A stretch of DNA of 11,760 nt, taken from NCBI GenBank assembly GCA_026770585.1, contig MU647074.1:117000-128759 (forward strand), written 5' to 3'. Under the pieces are notes generated by a model, which was given only the letters and a program-made list of their open reading frames with translations, was not told the DNA's origin and ran no database searches. Of this stretch, positions 9,048 through 11,760 are shown one piece after another; position 1 is the first letter of the stretch; the number at the start of each line of letters is the position of its first letter. Both the position numbers and the translations under genes were made by a program. This stretch comes from Baffinella frigidus (taxonomy: Eukaryota > Cryptophyceae > Cryptomonadales > Baffinellaceae).

Positions 9048-9136
9048 TTATCAAACACAGCACTCACGCTGGGGTTGGACGAGCAGGAGAGGTGCGGATC
9101 CGGTACTCGATCGACACGCTGCAGGCGAACAAGCTC
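2374..9136 (+). CDS. EIF4E2: eIF4E class 2 (4EHP/nCBP-like) cap-binding protein, multi-exon gene
   Basis: The proposed join is 2374-2405, 2718-2787, 2996-3235, 4433-4573, 6254-6349, 8582-8648, 9087-9136, possibly continuing at 11620. eIF4E proteins bind the mRNA 5' cap; class 2 members usually bind it weakly and often repress translation. Family blocks appear in order: SFDTVEQFWAYYNHLVRP, GGGRWTVHLRKGLASRLWEE, GVVVSTRGEDDVLSVW and VLNLPKSTFLEYKRH. HLVRP after VEQFW, and a non-lysine five residues after the Arg of STR, favour class 2. The dorsal-face Val and Trp (VEQFW) and the WEE acidic residue are kept. The Arg equivalent to human R157 and Trp equivalent to W166 are present. The W56 position is not Trp, and the W102 region is unusual (see exon 3). 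All introns are GT-AG with consistent phase. Identity is firm; the N-terminus, exon 3 end and C-terminus are inferred. Confidence 0.85.
2718..2787 (+). CDS. EIF4E2: eIF4E-like exon 2 (strand 1 to loop 1-2)
   Basis: The acceptor TCTTTCCCGCAG precedes 2718, and CAG|GTGCCC ends the exon at 2787 in phase 0. The 23 codons begin FFFAQNSTEEDG and end TEEDLQ. Placed before exon 3, they give the correct spacing to the conserved SFDTVEQFW block. In canonical eIF4E this loop carries the cap-stacking Trp (human W56). Here the aligned positions are Met/Thr, so that Trp is missing. The downstream intron, 2788-2995, is 208 nt. Confidence 0.65.
2996..3235 (+). CDS. EIF4E2: eIF4E-like exon 3 (helix 1, VEQFW block; 3' end uncertain)
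   Basis: The acceptor GGTGGCAG precedes AGC at 2996. The first 39 codons are clearly eIF4E class 2: SFDTVEQFWAYYNHLVRP, then NDLP and FFKNANTP, the last aligning to the Phe-Lys-x-Gly-Ile-Lys-Pro segment. After that the match weakens. Three donors are possible. CCG|GTCTTC at 3112 and AAG|GTCTAA at 3235 both keep phase 0 into exon 4. ATG|GTATTT at 3150 does not. I give the longest version because the frame runs to the stop at 3239 and contains APTMW, which could supply the cap-stacking Trp (human W102), although with about 30 extra residues. With the 3112 end, the Met-Trp-Glu motif is lost. Confidence 0.7.
3502..3580 (+). repeat. Upstream copy of the exon 4 acceptor region
   Basis: This stretch (CACGTGGAGCAGCGT, AATCAGGACATGCCACGGCA, ATCCGCTCCAGGACT, CCATGGC) is a diverged direct repeat of 4346-4430, the 3' end of the intron before exon 4. 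The similarity fades at about the point where exon 4 would begin. It is therefore a duplicated intron end without a usable exon. Confidence 0.7.
3640..3680 (+). repeat. 20-nt tandem duplication
   Basis: AGGCGGTACAAAAAGTTACG is followed at once by AGGCGGTACAAAAAGTTACT. Both copies lie inside intron 3. No function is visible. Confidence 0.7.
3799..3888. repeat. Fold-back with GGGTGTGA minisatellite core
   Basis: GGCAGGGGTTTC (from about 3801) pairs with GAAACCCCTGCC (from about 3876). Between them, 3811-3872 holds a GGGTGTGA array preceded by GGGGGATGCGGTGA. The same sequence occurs on the opposite strand at 4595-4724, so the two form a long inverted pair on either side of exon 4. Confidence 0.7.
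3913..4150. mobile_element. MITE-like element with about 106-nt near-perfect inverted arms
   Basis: The left arm 3921-4026 and right arm 4040-4145 are nearly exact reverse complements. The left arm includes GTAATTGTTGTCCGTTTTGG, a CCGGTTTTGAAAAGGGACTT core, and ends GATAGTACCA; the right arm mirrors these. Only about 13 nt separate the arms. Imperfect pairing extends to about 3913 and 4150. The element sits inside intron 3 of the eIF4E-like gene. The low arm divergence suggests recent insertion or ongoing gene conversion. No transposase is encoded. Confidence 0.85.
4228..4350. repeat. Left arm of a 123-nt inverted repeat flanking exon 4
   Basis: This arm is the reverse complement of 4841-4963 with a modest number of mismatches. 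Both arms are 123 nt long. It contains internal repeats of GCCTGCCTGGATA(C/G) type. The left boundary overlaps a 14-nt palindrome, TTTTCAATTGAAAA. The loop between the arms (4351-4840) contains all of exon 4. Confidence 0.85.
4433..4573 (+). CDS. EIF4E2: eIF4E-like exon 4 (strand 3 to helix 2)
   Basis: The acceptor GGCATGCAG precedes GTG at 4433, and the donor GTG|GTCCGA ends the exon at 4573. The 47 codons read VADDEKNVGGG, then RWTVHLRKGLASRLWEELLL, then AVIGGAYFLDSDALGV. This is the most conserved part of class 2 eIF4E (GGKW, RLRKGLASR, WE-LL, then a Gly-hydrophobic segment). Ending at 4573 rather than 4570 gives GVVVS over the junction with exon 5, matching the family's G-A/V-V-V-S spacing. 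The exon lies in the loop of the 123-nt inverted repeat. Confidence 0.85.
4595..4724 (+). repeat. CCCTCACA minisatellite
   Basis: About a dozen 8-nt units of CCCTCACA/CCCTCACG are followed by CCCTCACC units and CCGCATCCCCCCACCCCCCA. It is the opposite-strand counterpart of 3811-3872. It starts about 20 nt after the exon 4 donor. The His-Pro-Thr-Leu-Thr frames across it are repeat artefacts. Confidence 0.85.
4841..4963. repeat. Right arm of the 123-nt inverted repeat flanking exon 4
   Basis: Partner of 4228-4350, located in intron 4. It begins CGCGCTTGGAGTGTGCATCC and ends GGGCGCGTTTTCAAT. In a pre-mRNA the arms could pair and bring the flanks of exon 4 together. Confidence 0.85.
5008..5137 (+). 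repeat. 26-nt direct repeats enclosing GTCA and GGTA microsatellites
   Basis: CCCAGCTGGGCT(T/C)CGATGC continuing GAGGAGG occurs at 5008-5033 and at 5112-5137. Between them lie a short CAGT array (5035-5058) and a GGTAGGTA/GGTGGGTA array (5060-5109). The arrangement suggests slippage expansion inside, or after, a local duplication in intron 4. Confidence 0.8.
5148..5258 (+). repeat. GA-rich microsatellite
   Basis: Impure (GA)n with GAGACA interruptions, lying in intron 4. Its Arg/Glu and Ser/Leu open frames are artefacts. Confidence 0.85.
5476..5630. mobile_element. MITE-like fold-back with nested hairpin
   Basis: The outer arms 5476-5499 and 5605-5630 pair (GTGGGCTACAAAGGGAT against ATCCCTTCGTAGCCCGC). 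Inside, 5560-5572 pairs with 5594-5606 (ATGGTTCAAGAGA against TCTCCTGAACCAT). The segment 5516-5556 (CCCTACGGGGTAATTCCGTA, then G-run, CCTACGAA) resembles one half of the GCCTACGGTA elements at 511 and 8261. The element is therefore composite or rearranged, and lies in intron 4. Confidence 0.65.
5798..5953. mobile_element. Fold-back element, 34-nt arms, inside the exon 5 duplication array
   Basis: The left arm 5798-5832 (CCTCACGGAAAGACCAAATC, then CGATTCTCAAACC) is the inverse of the right arm 5920-5953. An inner perfect hairpin, CAGACACCCC/GGGGTGTCTG, occupies 5848-5872. The element separates the two duplicated acceptor units, which suggests insertion after or during the duplication. Confidence 0.7.
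6104..6157 (+). pseudogene. Partial exon 5 copy
   Basis: After GGCAG at 6103 the frame reads VVSVWSDHRDRAAIL, against VVSTRGEDDVLSVWSDHRDR in exon 5. The copy lacks the residues between VVS and VW, including the cap-phosphate Arg, and the frame runs into a TGA shortly after. A further fragment, GACCGTGCCGCCACCCT, follows at about 6160. If spliced in, this copy would truncate the protein. Confidence 0.75.
6254..6349 (+). CDS. EIF4E2: eIF4E-like exon 5 (strand 5-6, helix 3)
   Basis: Acceptor GGCCGGCAG precedes 6254, and AAG|GTCCCC ends the exon at 6349. Both ends are phase 0. The 32 codons read VVSTRGEDDVLSVW, SDHRDRAATLRL, RDAITK. This matches the class 2 strand Val-Val-Ser-Val-Arg, an acidic pair, Ser-Val/Ile-Trp, then the helix ending Arg-Asp-x-Leu/Ile. 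The Arg corresponds to human R157 and the Trp to W166. The K162 position is Val, as expected for class 2 (usually Ile). Decayed copies lie upstream (6104) and downstream (6869). Confidence 0.85.
6497..6761. repeat. Inverted repeat, 49-nt arms, in intron 5
   Basis: The arms 6497-6545 and 6713-6761 are reverse complements with about three mismatches (right arm starts ATTTCTCGGATTTGCAGACG). Direct repeats also link the segments: GTCGCGTGTCCCCA with AGGGAGGGGCCAC/AGGAGGGGTCAC occurs at about 6588 and 6780. Both the (CT)GCCTGCC and AAATCCG motifs recur up to 7110. Confidence 0.75.
6869..6935 (+). pseudogene. Decayed copy of the exon 5 3' end and donor
   Basis: GTGTAGAGCGACCGCTACCC, then CTCGGCCTCCGGGACGCTAC and CACCAAGGTCCCC, matches exon 5 from its VWSD codons through its donor and on into the intron (CTCCTCCTATCCCT). 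The Trp codon TGG has become TAG and a segment is missing. The AAG|GTCCCC donor is still intact. This is a relic of a tandem duplication that included intron 5. Confidence 0.75.
7053..7118 (+). repeat. 34-nt direct repeat
   Basis: CTACGGCAAATCCGATA, A or G, CTCTGAGGGA occurs twice with a 34-nt period (7056 and 7090). Intron 5. Confidence 0.7.
7255..7280 (+). repeat. Short telomere-like tract
   Basis: TTTTTAGGGTTTAGG followed by TTTGGGGGTGGGGGT. A brief G-strand match to the TTTAGGG-type repeat, abutting the dispersed repeat at 7288. Intron 5. Confidence 0.5.
7288..7391 (+). repeat. Dispersed repeat, copy 1 of 3
   Basis: The segment runs CAGGCCCAGAGCTTCCTAAG, CCAGCCTGGCTTGCCCCGGG, GATGCTCAGACGC, CCTAGGACAGTAGG. 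It recurs in the same orientation at 10395-10500 and inverted at 10153-10250. All three copies share GCCAGGCTG-like and CCTACTGTC-like ends. No coding frame is conserved. It is probably a transposon fragment. Confidence 0.75.
7504..7800. mobile_element. Fold-back element with 24-nt internal tandem repeat
   Basis: The terminal inverted repeats 7504-7535 and 7770-7800 differ by one base and one indel (left TAGCTCTGCCTCAGTTAATC, then TGGGCTCCTCAT). Inside, 7576-7719 is exactly six 24-nt units, TGTCCTGCTCTAAATGTATT followed by GAAG, with few changes. Because 24 is divisible by three, every frame stays open: CSKCIEVS repeats on + and SIHLEQDT on minus. I take the coding appearance as a by-product. 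The segment just outside the left end (GTTGATCATGGCGTGTGCGA, then GAGTCT) is a direct repeat of about 7206-7228. Confidence 0.8.
7922..8060 (+). repeat. TTCCTCTCGGCAAA repeats and a first copy of the exon 6 upstream segment
   Basis: TTCCTCTCGGCAAA occurs three times (about 7923, 7947 and 7976). The last is preceded by GGCCAGAAG and followed by CCCTGACGCGG-GTGG. Related segments occur at about 8188-8240 and at 8528-8575, directly in front of exon 6. These appear to be diverged copies of the exon 6 acceptor flank. Confidence 0.65.
8261..8406. mobile_element. MITE-like element, 40-nt inverted arms (GCCTACGGTA family)
   Basis: The left arm 8261-8300 (GTCCTGAAAACCGGGTAGTT, then AAGCCTACGGTATTGCC) is the inverse of the right arm 8364-8406. 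Internal segments TAGGGACCTAGG and CCTAGGAGCCCTACGG pair again. It shares the GCCTACGGTA core with 511-597. This is the best-preserved family member in the window and lies in intron 5. Confidence 0.85.
8463..8505 (+). pseudogene. Possible decayed copy of the exon 6 start
   Basis: TCTCTCGCAG followed by GTGCTGGATTC resembles the real exon 6 acceptor and start (CACAG, GTGCTGAATCTG). Similarity is lost within about 15 nt, and the frame ends after VLDSAVRFQRLHPL. A short hairpin, CAGCACCT/AGGTGCTG, overlaps the junction. The call is weak. Confidence 0.35.
8582..8648 (+). CDS. EIF4E2: eIF4E-like exon 6 (end of the folded core)
   Basis: The acceptor CGCTCACAG precedes 8582, and ACA|GTGGTG is the chosen donor at 8648, leaving phase 1. 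The 22 codons VLNLPKSTFLEYKRH and GNFIPPN match the class 2 end: Leu-Asn-Leu-Pro, then a Tyr-Lys-x-His strand. The phase-0 join to exon 5 (DAITK-VLNLP) is exact. The donor is not a strong consensus. Without splicing, the frame runs into the GA microsatellite as Arg/Glu repeats, so splicing at or near here is likely. Confidence 0.75.
8682..8872 (+). repeat. GA microsatellite
   Basis: Long (GA)n with GCGC and AAAG interruptions in intron 6. The RERERE and SLSLSL frames are artefacts. Confidence 0.9.
8908..8952 (+). pseudogene. Upstream twin of exon 7
   Basis: The flank TCACTCACGCTGGGTTTTTT, CGAGCAG, then GCGAGGAGCGGATCCGGTAC is about 80% identical to the exon 7 flank at 9061-9112. In the exon 7 frame it reads EERIRYSID, then QRES and a TAG at 8949 within the microsatellite. 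Using this acceptor instead of 9086 would give an early stop. Confidence 0.75.
8935..9050 (+). repeat. Second GA microsatellite
   Basis: (GA)n with a GCGCGC centre, lying between the two exon 7 copies. Its layout (GA tract, TTATTGAACA or TTATCAAACA, exon copy) repeats that of 8682-8900, so the tract and exon were duplicated together. Confidence 0.85.
9087..9136 (+). CDS. Proposed exon 7 (C-terminal extension)
   Basis: The acceptor GGACGAGCAG precedes 9087. The first two bases (GA) complete the codon left open by exon 6, and the frame reads EVRIRYSIDTLQANKL. A donor CTC|GTGGCT at 9136 is phase 0 and compatible with the exon at 11620. Alternatively the frame continues through proline-rich sequence to a TAG at about 9264. 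This segment lies beyond the eIF4E core and has no family match I know. Support comes from phase agreement and from the retention of its sequence in the twin copy. Confidence 0.4.
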
Positions 9137-9150
9137 GTGGCTGGCCCCCC

Positions 9151-9502
9151 GCCTATCTACTGCTGGGAGAGCATGGTGCATCCCCGCCCTCCCCCCTTTG
9201 CCTATCTACTGCTGGGAGAGCATGGTCCCCCCCCGCCCCCCCCCCTCCCCTCCCACGACTACTAGAGGTACTAGAGGTACTTCGCTCATCGCAGCTCTCC
9301 CCCCTCCGCCTTCTACAAAGGGTACCCCGCTCATCTGCCCCGCCCTCTCCCCTCCGCCTATCTACTGCTGGGCGAGCATGGTCCACCCCCGCAGCACCCT
9401 CGTCCACTACTACTAGGGGCACCTGGCTCATCTCTAGGGGTGTCTCGCTCCGCTGGGCCCCGCCCTCTCCCCTCTGCCCATCTGCATCTGGGAGAGCATG
9501 GT
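9151..9502 (+). repeat. Minisatellite with GCCTATCTACTGCTGGGAGA units
   Basis: A 27-nt unit, GCCTATCTACTGCTGGGAGA then GCATGGT, occurs at 9151, 9200, 9356 and (diverged) 9476. The units are separated by CCCCGCCC-rich spacers. The spacers carry decayed GGTAC(C/T)(C/T)CGCTCATC ends of the 11314-11435 element (about 9269, 9319, 9416). Confidence 0.75.
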
Positions 9503-9829
9503 ACCACCCCCTGGAGATCTCACGCGAATCCAGGCTCAGTTTGAAACATCGTTTCGTGCGTACCCGCTCCCCGCCGCCTATCTATGGCTTCTTTAGACGT
9601 GACCGGGAGCAATCCTAAGTTGACACCCTTGCAGAACAGCCTGAAAACGGGCTATTCTTCCAAAAGTTGACCTCGCGGCACTGGGGAGTTGACTTTTGCG
9701 GTTGACCACCCTCAGAACTAGCGTAGGCTGGGAGGGCAAGGTCCCGCCCCGCAACACCCGCTTCTCCCGCCTGCCTCTCCCTCGCTGCCCCTCTCTCTCT
9801 GCCTCTCCCCTCCGACCGCAGGGGTATCT
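9503..9829 (+). other. Gene-free spacer
   Basis: No supported exon. It contains a short hairpin, CCTGAAAACGGGC, and repeated AGTTGAC(A/C/T) words at 9618, 9664, 9687 and 9700, followed by pyrimidine-rich sequence. The AAGTTGACTTTT word returns at about 10348. Confidence 0.4.
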
Positions 9830-10088
9830 AGGGGTACCTCGCTCATCTGGACACCCCCTCCTAGGACCAGCGAAGGTTCCTAGGTATAGGCCTTCCTGGA
9901 CCCCTGGTTAGGCCCCTCCGACTGAAGGGGTGCATAGGGGTACCTCGCTCATCGCCCCCCCCTCCCCTAGGACCACCGCAGGTTCCTAGGTATAGGCCTA
10001 CTGTCCCCCCTCCGACAGTGCAGTGCCGGGAGAGCAAGCCCCGCCCCCTCCCCTCCGTTTGACTGCAGGGGTACCTCCCTCATCTCCA

Positions 10089-10125
<37 letters not shown>

Positions 10126-10166
10126 TAGGACCAGCCACGGTTGCTAGGGACAGGCCTACTGTCATA
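9830..10166 (+). repeat. Three tandem partial copies of the TACAGGGGTACC element, with 36-nt poly-C
   Basis: GGGGTACCTCGCTCATC starts at 9831 and 9937, and as GGGGTACCTCCCTCATC at 10068. Each is followed by CCTAGGACCA(C/G)C, GGTT(C/G)CTAGG and AGGCCTACTGTC or a variant. This is the same order as in the full element at 11314-11435, but without its right terminal repeat. Copy three contains an uninterrupted run of 36 C at 10090-10125. Confidence 0.8.
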
Positions 10167-10500
10167 GGAGGGAGGGGGGGGGGGGTCTGAGCGAAGCATC
10201 CCTATGCGAGAGCTTCCCGGAGCAAGCCAGGCTGACCTTGGGAAGCTCTCACACGGTGGGCTACGCAGGGTTCGGTGGGGCTGAAATTCAGGGTGTTACG
10301 TGACCAAATTGCACCAGACAATCCTTAAAGTTACCTGGCTCGATGCAAGTTGACTTTTAATGAAAGGTTCGTAGTACACCGTGTGGGGGGTGCCAGGCCG
10401 AGAGCGTCCCAAGGCAAGCCTGGCTTACCCCGGGAAGCTACCGCATAAGGATGCTTCACTCAGACGCCCCCCTCCCTCCCTCCCCTTTAGGACAGTAGGT
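10153..10500. repeat. Large inverted repeat (dispersed repeat copies 2 and 3)
   Basis: 10153-10250 is the reverse complement of 10395-10500, with several indels. Both are copies of the 7288-7391 repeat. Between them, GGTGGGCTACG near 10255 and CGTAGTACACC near 10373 continue the pairing. The loop contains GTTACGTGACCAAATTGC (10295), a word seen elsewhere in the window. Confidence 0.75.
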
Positions 10501-10591
10501 ATGTCCCCCTAGGAAGCTGGCACCCATCCAGGGTGGATGTGACACCCGAAAGCCGCTCAGCAGCCTTCTGAACCTGACCATCGCCCTCCGC

Positions 10592-10689
10592 CCCTAAACC
10601 CTAAAACCTAAACCCTAAACCCTAACACCTACAACCTGAACCCTGAACCCGAAGCCCGAAACCCGAAACCCGAAACCCGAAACCCGAAA
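10592..10689. repeat. Interstitial telomere-like block, C strand
   Basis: CCCTAAA and CCTAAAA units (10592-10625) grade into CCTGAAC and then five CCCGAAA 7-mers ending at 10689. It is the reverse-strand counterpart of the block at 1-228, with a closer match to CCCTAAA, the plant-type telomere unit. Confidence 0.85.
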
Positions 10690-10740
10690 TCTCCGGCTGC
10701 GGAAGGCATCTGTCCTCGCGTCTTTCTCTGCACTGAACCA

Positions 10741-11130
10741 GAGCATCTACACGAGAATGCAAGAGGGGCCTATTTAAAACCAAGATAATGTTATATGTAG
10801 CGTGTGTGTAGTAACTTTCATTGCCCGTGGAGCCACTGAAGCCCTGGGTAGGCCGGTTACGAGGTTGGAAAACCTCATCCTGGTACAAAGTTTTACAATC
10901 CCACATGTAAATAGGCCCCTCTAGCATTCTCGAGTGGTCCCTGTGGTCGTGCTATGCGAGGAACTGTGAGCCTCGGTCGAACAGGTGATGAGCCTCGGTG
11001 GTTGACTTATGAAGGTACGTTCTCTCTCGCCTCCCAAGCGGGGTCTCAGGAACGAAGGGTGTGTCCGCGCTCTCCACTCGAGGCTGGAAGATGGAGTATT
11101 TTAAATGTGGGATTGTTAAATTTAGTACCA
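10741..11130. repeat. Nested inverted repeats
   Basis: 10751-10776 pairs with 10908-10933 (26 nt; AGAATGCAAGAGGGGCCTAT against its inverse, two mismatches). In addition, 10881-10912 (TGGTACAAAGTTTTACAATC, CCACATGTAAATA) pairs with 11098-11130. The two pairs share the 10908-10912 edge and compete for it. No gene is seen. This is probably a fold-back element with a later rearrangement. Confidence 0.75.
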
Positions 11131-11143
11131 GTCACGGGCAGCC

Positions 11144-11190
11144 TTGGTCACGTTACTGGGGGAATTCAATTCCCCCAGTAACGTGACCAA
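11144..11190. repeat. 47-nt near-perfect palindrome
   Basis: TTGGTCACGTTACTGGGGGA, ATT, C, AAT and the inverse: 23-nt arms around a single central base. The arm end GTAACGTGACCAA recurs singly at about 5331, 6424 and 10295. It could be two element ends joined tail to tail. Confidence 0.85.
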
Positions 11191-11313
11191 ACGCCCCTAT
11201 TTGTGTGAAAATTACTACATCCACTTTTTCCCCCTTCACTTGTAAAAGAATCCCAGTTTTAAGATGGTCACATTTCTAGCCTCGAGTGGCTGGCGTGTTG
11301 CTCACTGGCAGTG

Positions 11314-11435
11314 TACAGGGGTACCTCGCTCATAAGAAACCGCCCGCCCCCTAGTACCACCGTACGCCCCTAGGCATAGGGCTACTGTAGGGTCCTAGGG
11401 AAGGGGTGGTTTCTTATGAGCGAGGTACCCCTGTA
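11314..11435. mobile_element. Complete MITE-like element, 28-nt perfect terminal inverted repeats
   Basis: The left end 11314-11341 (TACAGGGGTACCTCGCTCAT, AAGAAACC) is the exact inverse of 11408-11435. The 66-nt middle holds CCCCTAGTACCACCG, GGCATAGGGCTACTG and GGTCCTAGGG. The flanks add partial symmetry (CTGGCA outside each end). Its terminal repeat translates as YRGTSLIRN on the minus strand. Partial copies fill 9830-10166 and, more decayed, 9269-9450. No transposase is present. Confidence 0.85.
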
Positions 11436-11619
11436 ATGCCAGAAGGTCCCAGGGGTGAGCACCTTCAGGCCTTCGCCGCTCCTTTTTGCATGACGTGGCT
11501 GCCCCGGTCCTGAGGCGGGCTCCTCCCTGACGGCGCTTCTCGGTTTCTTTCTTCCCTGACGGATCTTCTCGGTTTCTTTCTTCCCTGACGGATCTTCTCG
11601 GTTTCCCCCCATCCTGCAG
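11436..11619 (+). other. Gene-free stretch with 29-nt tandem repeat
   Basis: CCTGACGGATCTTCTCGGTT, TCTTTCTTC repeats about three times at 11525-11605, the first copy slightly different (GGCGCTTCTCGG). The repeat is pyrimidine-rich and leads into the acceptor of the next exon, so it may act as an extended polypyrimidine tract. Confidence 0.6.
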
Positions 11620-11760
11620 GAGGCGCTCAACGAGCTGCGATTCACCGGGGGGCGAGGGCGGGGGGGGGAGGGCGGCGACGCACCTGGCGGCGGCGGACCT
11701 GGGGGGGGGGCGAGGCCCATGACCAGGGAGCGGCCCATGGGCAGGGGGGGGATGATGGGC
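11620..11760 (+). CDS. Exon 8, RGG/Gly-rich, open at the window edge
   Basis: A strong acceptor (TTTCCCCCCATCCTGCAG) precedes GAG at 11620. The frame EALNELRFTGGRGRGGEGGD is followed by Gly/Pro-rich sequence and ends TRERPMGRGGMMG at the window end with no stop. Arg-Gly-Gly tails are common in RNA-binding proteins. The exon opens in phase 0, which fits the proposed exon 7 donor at 9136, so it may be the tail of the eIF4E-like protein. It could equally be an exon of a different downstream gene. Frame choice rests on the acceptor and composition only. Confidence 0.45.

Noticed and set aside
8522-9063. Arg/Glu-rich (+) and Ser/Leu-rich (minus) frames
   Set aside because: GA microsatellite translations. 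Only the VLNLP..GNFIPPN part (exon 6) is supported.

Overview
This window looks like nuclear DNA of a eukaryote, most likely a unicellular alga. Supporting signs are many short exons with GT-AG introns, GC-rich exon codons, plant-type (TTTAGGG-like) interstitial telomere repeats, and introns packed with fold-back elements and microsatellites. I see no prokaryotic operon, rRNA, tRNA or CRISPR array. A peptide encoded by one terminal inverted repeat (RGTSLIRN) reminds me of predicted proteins from cryptophyte algae; that is unverified memory, so the lineage stays open.

The one recognisable gene is on the + strand: an eIF4E-family cap-binding protein of class 2 (4EHP/nCBP-like). Its exons are spread over about 6.8 kb: 2374-2405, 2718-2787, 2996-3235 (3' end uncertain), 4433-4573, 6254-6349, 8582-8648 and 9087-9136. 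A possible RGG-rich tail exon starts at 11620 and runs off the window. Intron phases agree at every junction of this model. On the minus strand, exons at 1728..1521 and 1112..1018 form an unrecognised acidic protein gene arranged head-to-head with the eIF4E gene.

Layout: 1-230 degenerate telomere-like repeats; 365-650 two fold-back elements; 840-1728 minus-strand exons; 1729-2373 unassigned, possibly the shared 5' region; 2374-9136 the eIF4E-like gene with giant introns; 9150-10170 minisatellite built from partial copies of an element whose full copy lies at 11314-11435; 10150-10500 a large inverted repeat; 10592-10689 C-strand telomere-like repeats; 10741-11190 nested inverted repeats; 11620-11760 a terminal exon open at the window edge.

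The most unusual theme is that the acceptor sides of exons 4, 5, 6 and 7 each have one or more decayed copies upstream, several keeping a CAG|GT junction. In addition, exon 4 is flanked by 123-nt inverted repeats. Together these suggest intron growth by local duplication plus transposon insertion, with possible recursive or back-splicing effects.
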